Shown: one piece after another, positions 28,548-40,173 of the stretch
Layout: the number at the start of each line of letters is the position of its first letter
How positions within the stretch are numbered: position 1 is the stretch's first letter
Assembly (NCBI GenBank): GCA_963931865.1
Contig: OZ007513.1
Coordinates: 434,001-498,000, forward strand
Reading direction: 5' to 3'
Length of the DNA: 64,000 nucleotides
Origin: Axinella damicornis
Lineage: Eukaryota > Porifera > Demospongiae > Axinellida > Axinellidae
Program-made: the position numbers and the translations under genes
The notes under the pieces: generated by a model
What the model was told of the DNA's origin: nothing
What the model saw: the letters and a program-made list of their open reading frames with translations, nothing else
Database searches by the model: none

Positions 28548-29984
28548 AACTGAACGACGCCTGCTGCCAATAACACGATAGCTACTAATACTGTATAGAG
28601 CATTCACGAATTAATTTTTACAGTCGTACCATAATTATTTCTTTCAACTTTATGCTCTTTGATGTTATGTCATAGTCTTTGCTGTCATCATCCTGCAGTT
28701 GCTAACCATGACAGAAAAAGAAAAGTAGCTAAATCTTTTAGAGGCAAATGTTGCTGATGGACATGAGATTTGCAACAATGGGTTCATAACAAACACAGCT
28801 GCTACAATTGTTAGCTGTCGATGTGAGACCAATGCCTATTACTCTCTGTGCTGTAAAGTTCTCCGATACTGTTGAGTGTCTCATGATTATCCTCCTAACT
28901 GTGCTGTCACAATCTGTCACGGCCTATACCAGACACTCCTGGTACTCCAACTGGAAGCCTGCTACCCACAATAACAGCTGTTTCAATGGGCATTTCAAGT
29001 AAAAGTACACTGCACAGGGTGAATCTCAATAGTGCCTGGGGCTCAGTCCCTTTGTCTGCACCCTTGCAATTAGAAACAAGATCGCCCATAGGCAGAAGAT
29101 ACTTAGCTATTCGCTCAGTCACTGTGCTGAAGCTGCTCCCTAGCCCATCGAGGCATCTTTACTCACAATTGTTTCTACTAAAATTTCAGAGTCCCTACAG
29201 AATCTGGGACAACAGCTTGGGTGGTTTCTAATACTGTAGCCACCATCAATCATGTGTGCAGTGTAGGTATAGGCAGACAAGGTGAAAGTCAGTATAATGT
29301 TGGCTTTTACTGATAGCACTGGCTTTGTCGCCATCCCACATGGCTGCTCCTTCAAGAGGCTGTAGCTACAACTTCCTCCAAGAATAGTCTCAACTGAGAT
29401 CAACACAAAGGAGGTAGCGAGATATCGTACAGCTACTACGTCACAGTCAGTCCTATTAATAGCTGCTCTATGAATAGTCTCTCATATGCCATACATGATA
29501 TTCTATTGTTACTTCAACAATGTAGCTAGTTCCACAGTGCATGGGCATAGATGTACGTACTTCAGGTGCAGTTCATATATAGTCATGAGATCCATCTAGT
29601 TATCATGCCTGACCTGTTTGTAGCTACCACGAGTCACAACCACCACATACAATCACATGTACTGTTTCTGCAGTGCATTGTACTGTCAAAACCTTGCGTC
29701 ACATGACCTGCAGCTGTGAGTTGTGATGAGCTGTCACAGACACACAAGTACTGTTACAGTGTTACTTTAACTATTGTAGTACAGTAGTACTGCAACCAAA
29801 CTTGGTTAAAACAAATTTACCGATGTCGTACACAGTGATGCTCAATGACATCACACTTGTGGACAATATTGTAGACTTGACATTCAAACTGACTGTTCAC
29901 AATTAATACCTATAGCTAGCTGGTAACTCATCCAAGCCTTCAATGCTGCCGATACTATTATGTGCCTGTGAATTCCTGACTGCT
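28548..29984. other. 3' flank of gene C with shared short segments
   Basis: No supported gene. TTCTCCGATACTGTTGAGTG (28859) and the following AATCTGTCACGGCCTA recur at 31060-31110 and 56146-56225. The segment near 29185-29235 is an inverted copy of TAGAAACCACCCAAG-type sequence found at 31128 and 56285. Modest open frames exist on both strands (for example 29140-29406 on -) but are not recognisable. Confidence 0.4.
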
Positions 29985-30071
29985 GTGAGCCAATGTGCTG
30001 CTTCACTGTTGAGCTGCTACTGTGCAAGTGAAGAGAAGGGCAAAGAGAAGGACAAAGAGAAGACCTCATAG
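29985..30071 (+). promoter_or_regulatory. Putative leader exon of stub D (diverged)
   Basis: CTGCTGTGAGCCAATGTGCT, then GAGCTGCTACTGTGCAAGTG, AAGAGAAGG and CATAG followed by GTGAGT. This is a diverged version of the leader found before the other genes. The acceptor-like CCCTACAG ends at 30676, 14 bases before the stub's ATG. Confidence 0.4.
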
Positions 30072-30689
30072 GTGAGTTGCATCAAGCTAACTGTATCTCC
30101 AAGCCAAGCTGTACCATTTGGTGGTTTCGCTACTTCCAAGAAGCAGGGCTATGGAAGCTAAGGCCAGGGCCATTGCTGAATGTGCCAAGGAAGGCGTATG
30201 AAGATTCTATAATTACAAACGTACCATAATTGCGCTGAAACTCACCTTGGTAGTGTGGAGTTATGAGTGCTTTTGTCTTCCCATTGCCACCATAATTAGC
30301 TCAGCAGAGCTCACTTTGGCTGTCATTGGAAGTGCTAAAACTCACGTTGGTGATGTGACGTTGTATGTAGCTATTTGTTATTAAATTTTGAGTGGGAAGA
30401 CAATTTCCAAAATGGGAGCCCTAGTAGCTATAGGACCTCCTTTAGTGCAACCCTTTCATTGGTGTGACATAATAAATTGAGATTCAGATTCAGATTTGTC
30501 GCTATGACTTATCCCTTCTTGTGCATGCATGAAGTTTTGCTAGTCCCATGGCTACCTCAGATTGGTAGCTGTGTGCACATAGAGAGCTAGCTACTTTGAT
30601 TGCTCACAGCCAGCTAATAGTGAACTAACTGTTTTCCATGTTTCACATGAGGTGCTGCTTTCTGTACACCCTACAGCTGCGCATGAGGT

Positions 30690-30932
30690 ATGGCTGGGTC
30701 AACACAGCTAAAGTGCACTGTCAGTGCAACTCTGCTGCCTCTCCTGGTCATTATGACCACCTGCTCTGGTCACACCGTACGATACGTCAAGCCCACTCCT
30801 GACACACCATGTCCTGCTGACCCCTGCCTCACTCTCTCCGAGTATGCACAACAACCTCACCACTACCTCACCTCCAACACCACGCTGCTACTCCTGCCTG
30901 GGGACCACACCCTCAGTCACTGCCAGTGTTGA
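30690..30932 (+). pseudogene. Stub D: signal peptide and N-terminal block only
   Basis: 80 codons, close to the family start: signal peptide, YVKPTPDTPCPADPC and LLLLPGDHTLS, then a short unrelated end (HCQC) and a stop. The break lies after CTCAGT in the coding sequence, the same point as stub G. Either a truncated pseudogene or a small secreted peptide gene; transcript data would decide. No remaining receptor sequence follows directly. Confidence 0.75.
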
Positions 30933-33203
30933 ATAACTAATTATGCAATGATTACAGGTTTTCAGATATAGTAATTGTAGTTTTCACCTGTAGCAGTGAC
31001 TTCTACGATAAACTGTAATTCTACGATAAACACCTTTTATAAACTGCACTGTTCCAGTAATGTTCTCCGATACTGTTGAGTGTCTCATGATTATCCTGCT
31101 GTCGCAATCTGTCAGGGCCTATCTAGAAACCACCCAAGTTGTAGTCCCAGTTGCTGTGGGGACCCTCGTGTGCTAGCAATACTTGTGTGCAACTGGAATG
31201 TCATACATATCTCCCTTCACCAAATAGTAGGTTTCTTGTCTAGTCCCATTATATGCATTGTAAATTTGGTGAACAATGTGTTTGCACACAAGGATTTGAG
31301 TTATGTCATCACTGCAGCTGAGCTAATGATTCTTCAGTGGCATTCCCATTGTTGCATACAAGTGACATACACTAATGTAGCTAGCTCACACTAGGATTCT
31401 CAGCGTCACTGACTTGAAAATATTTTCAATTCAATCCGCCATTGGCGCCGGCCGCATGCTAAATGAAGAGTGACCAATGGGTCTTCTGATTATTCAACAT
31501 GGGCTCTGAACAACCTTCTGTGAGAGCAAAGGGTAAGTATGGTGCAGCCACCACCCTCCTCTGAGACCGTAGTTTACAGAAAGATGAGATAACTGTGTTG
31601 ATGTGCAATGAACAATTTAGGAGGACAAACTATCCTACAATCACCCCCTTCCTAGCCTGGAATACACCATGGTCACTTTGTTAAAGTTCCTCTCTAGCCT
31701 ATTGAAGTGCCTTTCCTCGGGTTCCTGAAGGTCAAAGTACATGCATTCTGTTATGTATAGTTGACACATGAGACACTATACAGTGTCTGTACAAGGTGGG
31801 GTATAGAAGGGGATTGGGGGAGAGAGAGAGAGATGGGCATGGGAGGATAGAGGAGGATATCAGGAAGTAGGTTTTTTTGGTATGTGTCAAAATCTAGCTA
31901 GCTACAGGCATTTCACATGGCAATAACTGAATAACCTCAATCTGCACCATATTCAAAGATGATCTGACTCTGGCTGTTTGGTATTCTTGACTGGCTTCGT
32001 GTGCGCTGTTATTGCTACGTGTGATCAAGTGAACGTCTGGACAGACGATTGCTGTAATGATCGAGTTTGTGCATTCCAAAAAGATCATTTTAACCGTCCA
32101 TGTAGTAAACATGTGTCAGGTATTCTTGACTGACTACGTGATTGCAGTTTTTTATGCATGTGACTGAATGAATGTCTGGACAGATAATTGCTGTAATGAG
32201 TTTTGCATTACAAAAGATCAACTAACTGGCCGTGTAGTAATATGCTCACTCGCCTGTAACTCGTAACAAATGGCTAGTCAAAACGACAATTACTTGACAA
32301 CTCGATCAAATGACCTTTTCCCTCCTGCACCTGATTTGTATAGCTACTTAGATGGTCTGATAGTTATACTGAGATCAACCTCCACTAGTGAGTAATGTTG
32401 CCATGGAGACTAACCATATAGCCGATAAAAATTTTAGGCACACTCAAGAATTTGAAATAACTTGGATATTGTGGTAGCACTATACACTGATCATGAGTCT
32501 TCATGACCATTAGTACTGTGTGCAATGCATGTATTATTACATTCATGTCGGTGGTTTTGTACAATTTCCTGTTTCCTTATAAGGTCAGACTTTCCACTGT
32601 GTGCTCAGTTGTAAGTCACTGCGTTGCTTTGGGGGCAGTACTACGGATATGACTGCAGGAATGTAATTGGCTCATGCCTATAAGACTATAATTATTGAAG
32701 CATTGCTATAGTGATGCACTGCTGACATCATACATCATCGCCATTGAATTTGTAAATAACTATTGTTGTCTTCCAAAAGCAACATGTCTCCAATTGAATT
32801 CTAAGTAGGATCTACTGATAGTATGCAGGTCATGGAGAGGGGAACTGCCCCAGTGCAGCCCTAACTTTGATATACAGTCATGAGAAGAAAGCAGGAAAAC
32901 TCGGATGTTGGGAGAATTGAAAGGGAATTGAATAATAGGGAGAAAAACCTATTATACTCCTCGCCAATCACGGGTACAACTAGCCCCTTAACCAGCCCCC
33001 GGCCTGGGTACGAGGCTAGGGTACAATCACTGTATAAACTTTCTCTTTCAATGCTCCTGAAAGGAATTGGTAATGGATATTGCCTGGCCGATCACTTCCT
33101 CTCGAGGTAGAGCAAACCACAGTGAATTGCTAGCAATGGGAACTATAAACTTTCTCTTTCTGAAGGAAATTTGTGAAGAGTATGTCGTTGTCAGTTGGGA
33201 CAT
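30933..33203. other. Spacer between stub D and gene E, part 1
   Basis: This matches the spacer after stub G (about 56107-58610) in order and largely in sequence, for example GGCGCCGGCCGCATGC (31447, 56625) and GTCTGGACAGA motifs. GGCCTGGGTACGAGGCTAGG at 33001-33020 recalls the foldback terminus. No coding sequence is conserved convincingly between the two copies. Confidence 0.5.
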
Positions 33204-33476
33204 CCAGCAACCTCACTGTCTACGGGTCAGCATGCATAACTCCAGCAACCTCACTGTCTACGGGTCAGCATGCATAACTCCAGCAACCTCACTGTCTACG
33301 GGTCAGCATGCATAACTCCAGTAACCTCACTGTCTACGGGTCAGCATGCATAACTCCAGTAACCTCACTGTCTACGGGTCAGCATGCATAACTCCAGCAA
33401 CCTCACTGTCTACGGGTCAGCATGCATAACTCCAGCAACCTCACTGTCTACGGGTCAGCATGCATAACTCCAGTAA
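33204..33476. repeat. 38-bp minisatellite, 7 copies
   Basis: Unit CCAGCAACCTCACTGTCTAC plus GGGTCAGCATGCATAACT. The matching place in the G-H spacer (58611-58660) has a single copy, so the array expanded after, or contracted since, the duplication. Confidence 0.9.
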
Positions 33477-33957
33477 CCGTACAATGTGCTTAATGTACCA
33501 CAGATAGTTAGTGCATGGATAAGATCTGCAGGACTGCATGTGGTTGTAAACCTTGTAAGATATCAGGTCAGTAGGTTGCCTTATTCGATTATTCTCTAAC
33601 ACCAAAGCATAAACACTAGCTGTCGCTTCGGCTTGCCTGTAGGGATGCAACCAGAGCATACAGTTTCCAAGGACATTGCGGAAGTGACATGATAAGTTGA
33701 AAGTTGCATGACACACACGATAAATTTGTTCACTGCAACTGAAGGTCCATGAAAATAAGGAAACACTAGGGTTCAAAGTTCGCCATATCTCAGCCAGTGC
33801 ACTTCTTGAGTGCCCTTTGTAGTCTAAACGCAAAGTGTTACCTTTGCACTTTGGTTGTTCCACTTGATGATGCTTACAGAATTGAATGTGACATAACAAC
33901 CTTGTGTAGCGAACATTGCAGTACAGTCAACTGTGCATGCAACAATGCACGATGCAA

Positions 33958-34508
33958 TGCTGGTTGTCTGCGCAATGACAGTGGATGGGGGAACATGACA
34001 TGAAGCGTTGCAATGCTGGTTGTCTGCGCAATGACAGTGGATGGGGGAACAGGACATGAAGCGTTGCAATGCTGGTTGTCTGCGCAATGACAGTGGATGG
34101 GGGAACAGGACATGAAGCGTTGCAATGCTGGTTGTCTGCGCAATGACAGTGGATGGGGGAACATGACATGAAGCGTTGCAATGCTGATTGTCTGCGCAAT
34201 GACAGTGGATGGGAGAACATGACATGAAGCGTTGCAATGCTGGTAGTGTGTGCAATGACAGTGGATGGGGGAACATGACATGAAGCGTTGCAATGCTGGT
34301 TGTCTGCGCAATGACAGTGGATGGGGGAACATGACATGAAGCGTTGCAATGCTGGTAGTGTGCGCAATGACAGTGGATGGGGGAACATGACATGAAGCGT
34401 TGCAATGCTGGTTGTCTGCGCAATGACAGTGGATGGGAGAACATGACATGAAGCGTTGCAATGCTGGTAGTGTGCGCAATGACAGTGGATGGGGGAACAT
34501 GACATGAA
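33958..34508. repeat. 56-bp minisatellite, ~10 copies
   Basis: Unit containing GCGTTGCAATGCTGGTTGTC, TGCGCAATGACAGTGGATGG and GGGAACATGACATGAA. The duplicate spacer has one copy (59105-59157). All three - strand frames are open through the array, giving spurious 190-230-residue His/Cys-rich products. Confidence 0.9.
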
Positions 34509-34656
34509 TTGTTAGTGTCACATTCAGCCCACCAATCATAGTGAGAACACTGATCACTGTATGCTCGTAGTTACAGAGTATGTGTTACTTGTTATTTTTA
34601 GCAAAGTATTTGTTAAGACAGTTGCGTGATTACCTATACCGTTGCTGATTTAAAGT

Positions 34657-35117
34657 TAGTGGGTAGTTAACTCAAATGTGACTCCTACTGAATTATTTTC
34701 AAGAGCATGAAGGTTGACATCACTATAGCTACTGAAGTATCACTCAAATATCAGCTCCCACTAGCTATGAGGTTGTAACCAGTTTGTTTAGTAGTACACT
34801 CATCTGTGCTCTAAACAAACTTCCCAGCCCTTGTCAGTCGTTTCTGTGCTCCAGTCACCAGAATCGTCATCACCCTTCAAATTGTTGTTTATGGGCTATA
34901 ATGGTATGTACCCCATGACATGTAGCCACCTATTAATTGGCACTGGAGTGCAAAAGCGAGTGACAAGGGCTGGGAACTTTGCCTGAGAAACCTTCAGTAG
35001 CAACCCACAGCATTCTTTGAGCTAGCATGCAGGAAGGATAGTAATGCCCTTGAAAAGAATTCAGTGGGAGCTGATACTTGCATCATGCTTGAATAAACTT
35101 GAGGAGCTACCCACTAG
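34657..35117. mobile_element. Foldback MITE-like element, ~460 bp
   Basis: The ends AGTGGGTAG and CTACCCACT are inverted. Internal arms such as CCCAGCCCTTGTCAGTCG (34826) and GTGACAAGGGCTGGGAA (34961), and GTATCACTCAAATATCAGCTCCCAC versus the AGTGGGAGCTGATAC region, also pair. No coding capacity. The element is also present in the duplicate spacer at 59211-59656, so it inserted before the duplication. Confidence 0.6.
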
Positions 35118-35890
35118 TAATCACTGCATACTTTGAATTAGCAATGGCAGGTTGGTCACGTAACTGTCCTAACAAATACTTCGCTAACCGAACAATTTTG
35201 TTTTCGTAGTGATACACCTCCTGTGTCAAACACATGTGACTGTGCAGTGCATTGCAGATCTTATAATTGTGAGGGAATCACCAACTGCCGTGGGGGCAGG
35301 AAGTGCTTACCACAACTTTGAAACAATATCTTGCAATTTACTGGCTGCTTTATACAATTAGTCTCTGTAGCTAACACCAAACTGAACCTCTCGTAACCAA
35401 CCACTCTCTTTGTGGTCAAGCTGTTTTTGTAACACTGAGACAATTATATTATAGGCAATTGAAAATTAAGCCAATGTGATGAGATGCAAGCACAGGTATA
35501 CCATCCACTGTAATGGCTATTGCCTTTGCTATCAGTGAGTTGCAAGCAACAGTTTGGGATGGCACTATATATGTCCACTGTGACTGGAGTAATGCCACAA
35601 TTGAAGTCACTATAGCAACAAGGGACGGGGGAGTTACTATATCACTGGAAGATTAGCAAACAATATTAATTATTACTGTGTGGTATCATTGCTGTATCAC
35701 GAGAGAAAATGCAAATTAACTGGGTTAAAATCACAGTTTTTAATTAGTATTACAATGACGAACAATGATTATGGTAGTCACGGGAGAGACCTGCATACCA
35801 CACCAGGCTTGTGGTTCGTCATTTCCTTCTTCCTGTCCCCACTTAAAAACAACACCACTCCTGGTTCAAATCAATAGTATGTGAATTCCT
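35118..35890. other. Spacer between stub D and gene E, part 2
   Basis: Matches 59657-60355. It contains a short frame beginning ATGGCTATTGCCTTTGC (35513), which stops at 35658 but is longer in the duplicate (59993-60349). No recognised gene. Confidence 0.4.
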
Positions 35891-35978
35891 GTCAAGCTGA
35901 TTGCTGTGAGTCAAAGTGCTGCTGTACTCTTACGTCTGTGCAAGAGCCAAAGAGAAGGAAAACTGCAGTTGACTGTAG
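35891..35978 (+). promoter_or_regulatory. Putative 5' non-coding exon of gene E
   Basis: Conserved leader: GCTGATTGCTGTGAGTCAAA, GTGCTGCTGTACT, GTGCAAGAGCCAAAGAGAAG and ACTGCAGTTGACTGTAG, then the donor GTGAGT. The acceptor CCCTGCAG ends at 36632, 13 bases before the start codon, giving a ~654-base intron. The exon is duplicated before gene H (60360-60446). Confidence 0.5.
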
Positions 35979-36645
35979 GTGAGTGACGTGTAACTGTATC
36001 TCCTGGTCGCTAGCTGCATCTCTAGTGGTACCAATTATTGGAAAAAAAGCCAAATCAATAAGTGCCCTGTTCTATATTATATTCCTGGTAAACATTTTCC
36101 ACAGTCAAATGTTTTAGGTGGAAAGGTGAAAGGCATGCAATGATTCTGACCACACCCCCCGTCATGCAATGAAACAAGCATAATATTATGACATTGCACC
36201 TCTACTATGAGACACAATACCATTTCAATTACCAACAAGCTATCAAAAGGATGTGACACTTGTGGTAAAGTACGACAACACGTTTGATAATACTCACATC
36301 TACAATATAGCTAATAATTGTGTTAAAACTCACCTCGATGGTGGAGCTATGAGCGCTTTTGTCTTCCCATTGTGGCCACCATCGTTCAGCAAAGTTGAGC
36401 ACTCCATTTGCCAGTCTGGCATTGCAGGTCCCTTGCACTCGTCCATTGACTAGCCCGTCAATTTTAGCGCAACACTGTCGAGATTGCCATCTAGTGGATT
36501 CTGACTATTCTGTGCTGAAGTTCAAATTTGGTGGTGACATCGCACATAACTGAAGAGTTGCACAGCTAAGCTATGCACAAATAGTGGTTTTTCATGCTTA
36601 CAATGAGTATACTGCTTCTGTACACCCTGCAGCTGTGCATGAGGT

Positions 36646-39600
36646 ATGGCTGGGTCAACACAGCTAAAGTGCACTGTCAGCGCAACACTGCTACCTCTCC
36701 TGGTCATTTTGACCATCTGCTCTGGTCACACCATACGATACGTCAAGCCCACTCCTAACACACCATGTCCTGCTGACCCCTGCCTCACTCTCTCCGAGTA
36801 TGCACAACAACCTCGCCACTACCTCACCTCTAACACCATGCTGCTACTCCTGCCTGGCGACCACACCCTCAGTGTGAACTTTACGGTGGAGAATGTCAGT
36901 GAGTTTGAGATTAGTGCTGCACAGTTGTCCTCACAAGCAGAGAATCAGCCAGTGAAGATTGTGTGCCAAGGATTGGTCGGTTTTACATTCAGAAACATAT
37001 CACACATGACATTGCACGACTTGACCTTTACCTCTTGTAGCAAGGGTGCAACTAATGCAGTGTCAATACATTCAGGACAAGACACTAAGATTGTCAACTG
37101 CTCATTCCAGGACAGTATCTGTACTGCTCTGGGAGTGTTCAACAGTAGCCTGGTCCTGAGAAGAAGCAGCAGTTTCATCAACAACTGCGCAAAATATTCT
37201 GGCAGTTCTTGTTTCTGTTTGGGAGGTGGAATTTATGCCGAAACAAGCACCTTGGTCTTCACAGGGAACAGCACTTTCAGAGACAATTCAGCTTACCAGG
37301 GTGGAGGACTGTTCACAGGGTCCTGTACTATTAACTTTACCGGTAGTAGCACTTTCATGGGCAACTCAGCTAATTTCGGTGGAGGATTTAATGCAGGAAA
37401 CACTACTTTTAACTTTAAAGGCAGGAGCACTTTCATGAACAACTCAGCTCGATCTTCTGGAGGAGGATTTTATATACAGGCAAGCACTGTGAGGGTTAGT
37501 ACAACACGGATCACTGGGACCTACGGAGGAAGTTGTAATTCGGACAAATTAGTTTTTATGAATAATTTGGCATCGTTTCATGGTGGAGCAATATACACAC
37601 AAGACAGCAACTTATATTTTGAAGGATGTAACATCTTTAGTGGCAACTCAGCGCACTACTACGGAGGAGGCGTTTACTCCAGTAACAGCACTCTGAAGTT
37701 CAACGGAAACACAAGTTTCAAATCAAACTCAGGACGTTTGCAAGGTGGAGGGATTTATGGACTGGGAACAAGTGTCCATTTCAGTGGAAACAGCAGCTTC
37801 ACTGCAAACACAGCTGCAAGGGGTGGGGGAGAGTACCTGACACATTCACCAAATTTCTTTTCTCGTCATGCAAATATTATTTTTGAAAAGAACAACGCAA
37901 CACGGTATGGAGGAGCAGTGTACGTGGAGGATTCTGACCCAATCTCGTATTGCTTTCCTGATTATGACAATAACCCGGTAAACTGCTTCTTTCAAATCGA
38001 TGACTTCAGTGGAATGATCTCGTTTTTCAGAGCATTTCTTGATATTCATGTACGTTTCTACCAGAACTATGCGCGGACAGCAGGCAGTTCATTGCATGGC
38101 GGTGCAATATTCAACTGCACCACTTACGCTTACCACTCAGGGACAAAGTATGGATCGTCTACTAGCATACCTCCACTCTATTTGGAACTGGAGCCAACTA
38201 ACAGTATTTCTTCTGATCCATTCCAAGTTTTCCTTTGTGAAGATGGGACACCAACTGACTCAGAGCTGGTCAGACGAGTGTATCCAGGTGAACTGCTCCA
38301 TTTTCCTTTAGTCGCATCCGGTCAGGGGAAGAAAACTATTCCTGCTGTGATAAAAGCATTCTTCAATGACACATATGGAAATACATCACTGGCTCGATTC
38401 CAAGATACTCAGAAAGTGACGAAAACTTGCACAGAACTTTATTACCAAGTGCATTCATCAACTGCTAACCACAACGAGACATTAGTGCTGTATGCAGACG
38501 GTCTATGTTCAACTGATGGACGGCTTCTAAATATCTCTTTACAGTTCCTTCCTTGCCCACCTGGGTTTAGCTTGAATTCATCTGAGAGGATCTGTGGGTG
38601 TGAACCGAGGCTTCAGAAGTACACTACCAGGTGTAATGTCACAAAAAGAGAAATAAAACGTGAAAAAGAATACTGGGTGGGATATGACAATAGCTCTCAA
38701 GCACTGATTCTCCATCCACACTGCCCATTTGACTACTGCAAGCCAGTCACAGACCAAACTAGTTTCCCTCTCAACAATACGGACTTGCAGTGTGCAAACA
38801 GCAGGTCAGGTCTCTTATGTGGACGGTGCAAACCAGGTCTTAGCCTTGCTCTTGGTAGCTCCAAATGCATACAGTGCTCCGACCTTTACATATGGCTGGT
38901 TATTCCATTTGCCCTGGCTGGGATTGCTTTAGTCCTTCTACTGCTTGCTTTAAAGCTCACGGTTGCAGCAGGAACCACCAATGGGCTGCTTTTCTATGCC
39001 AACATAGTCACAGTCAATCGTTCAATCTTCTTCCCACCCAACCAAACCAACATTCTGACAGTGTTCATAGCGTGGCTTAACCTGGACTTAGGCATTGAGA
39101 CTTGCCTCTTCGATGGATTGGATGCATATGTTAAAACATGGTTGCAGTATATCTTTCCTTTGTATATTTGGAGCTTAGTGGGGCTAATAATTATTGTTAG
39201 TGACTACTCGTCGACAATTGCAAAATTGTTCGGCTCCAATCCAGTTGCAGTTCTGGCAACCCTCTTCCTCCTTTCCTATGCAAAGCTCCTTCGTACCATC
39301 ATCGCTGCATTGTTCTTCACTCTCCTGGACTATCCCAATGAGGTGCAGGTTGCTGTGTGGCTGCATGATGGGAACATTAGGTACCTTCATGGCAAACACA
39401 TTGTCCTCTTTCTTGTTGCTTCACTGACACTTCTGCTCTTGTTTCTTCCCTACACCCTCCTCCTCACCGTGGGGCAGTGGCTGCAGGCACTGTCCAATCA
39501 TAGGCTCTTCTATTGGATCAACAAGCCCAGAATAAAACCATTCCTGGATGCCTACCAAGCACCATACAAGGATCAACATCGGTACTGGACTGGACTGATG

Positions 39601-40173
39601 CTTTGTCTTCGCTCTACTCTCTTTTTTGTGTTTGCCTTCAACACTCAAGCTGATCCCAGTCTCAACCTTCTGGCCATCGGAGCTGTAGTGATTGGACTTC
39701 TCACACTAACCCACTTCACCGGCTTGATGTACAAGAAGATGTACCTTGACATCCTGGAAATCTCTTTCATCCTCAACCTGGGAATTCTTGCCATAGCTAC
39801 CTACTATGTGAAACTTGCTGTAGTACAAGTTAGCCAGGCTGCCGTTACCTACACCTCAGTGAGTGTAGCACTCACCACCTTTGTTGGGGTCCTTCTCTAC
39901 CACACTTACCAGCAAGTGTGGCCCAAACTGCAGCAGAGACTTCAGCAGTTGCGTCATCAGGAAGAAAGCGAGAGTTTCAAGGACAGCATTTCTGAGGAGG
40001 AAACCCGACCTTTGCTTGCTCCCACCACAACTATAATTGAGTTTCCAGATGAACAGAAACCCATCACGATTGATACAGCCGACGACTGTCCAGTAAAAGC
40101 TCCACCTCTCAAGACCGTTGCCTTCACTGAACTCAGGGAGCCACTTGATTTGATTGATACAAACGATCCGTAA
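36646..40173 (+). CDS. Gene E: short-array beta-helix repeat receptor, mosaic
   Basis: Encodes 1175 residues in one exon. The signal peptide and PCPADPC block are followed by a C/H-type segment (ISAAQLSSQAENQPVK). Only three standard repeats occur (GGGLFTG, GGGFNAG, GGGFYIQ), then four conserved units. The membrane region (~746-1085) starts as A/F type (CSDLYIWL, STIAKLFG), switches to B/C type (APYKDQH, GAVVIGLLTLTHFTG) and returns to A/F type in the tail (ESESFKDSISEEE). The ectodomain has its own variant (CTTYAYHSGTKYG) shared with H. The start matches the family; an upstream ATG is at 36639. Function inferred as for gene A. Confidence 0.9.
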   Translation: MAGSTQLKCTVSATLLPLLVILTICSGHTIRYVKPTPNTPCPADPCLTLSEYAQQPRHYLTSNTMLLLLPGDHTLSVNFTVENVSEFEISAAQLSSQAENQPVKIVCQGLVGFTFRNISHMTLHDLTFTSCSKGATNAVSIHSGQDTKIVNCSFQDSICTALGVFNSSLVLRRSSSFINNCAKYSGSSCFCLGGGIYAETSTLVFTGNSTFRDNSAYQGGGLFTGSCTINFTGSSTFMGNSANFGGGFNAGNTTFNFKGRSTFMNNSARSSGGGFYIQASTVRVSTTRITGTYGGSCNSDKLVFMNNLASFHGGAIYTQDSNLYFEGCNIFSGNSAHYYGGGVYSSNSTLKFNGNTSFKSNSGRLQGGGIYGLGTSVHFSGNSSFTANTAARGGGEYLTHSPNFFSRHANIIFEKNNATRYGGAVYVEDSDPISYCFPDYDNNPVNCFFQIDDFSGMISFFRAFLDIHVRFYQNYARTAGSSLHGGAIFNCTTYAYHSGTKYGSSTSIPPLYLELEPTNSISSDPFQVFLCEDGTPTDSELVRRVYPGELLHFPLVASGQGKKTIPAVIKAFFNDTYGNTSLARFQDTQKVTKTCTELYYQVHSSTANHNETLVLYADGLCSTDGRLLNISLQFLPCPPGFSLNSSERICGCEPRLQKYTTRCNVTKREIKREKEYWVGYDNSSQALILHPHCPFDYCKPVTDQTSFPLNNTDLQCANSRSGLLCGRCKPGLSLALGSSKCIQCSDLYIWLVIPFALAGIALVLLLLALKLTVAAGTTNGLLFYANIVTVNRSIFFPPNQTNILTVFIAWLNLDLGIETCLFDGLDAYVKTWLQYIFPLYIWSLVGLIIIVSDYSSTIAKLFGSNPVAVLATLFLLSYAKLLRTIIAALFFTLLDYPNEVQVAVWLHDGNIRYLHGKHIVLFLVASLTLLLLFLPYTLLLTVGQWLQALSNHRLFYWINKPRIKPFLDAYQAPYKDQHRYWTGLMLCLRSTLFFVFAFNTQADPSLNLLAIGAVVIGLLTLTHFTGLMYKKMYLDILEISFILNLGILAIATYYVKLAVVQVSQAAVTYTSVSVALTTFVGVLLYHTYQQVWPKLQQRLQQLRHQEESESFKDSISEEETRPLLAPTTTIIEFPDEQKPITIDTADDCPVKAPPLKTVAFTELREPLDLIDTNDP

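Noticed and set aside
33441..33899. 152-residue - strand frame in the D-E spacer
   Set aside because: The duplicate spacer (58620-58969) breaks this frame by indels, the 5' end overlaps the 38-bp minisatellite, and no domain is recognised.
33824..34557. Long overlapping - strand reading frames (190-230 residues)
   Set aside because: They come from the 56-bp minisatellite, which is stop-free in three - strand frames. The duplicate spacer has only one unit.
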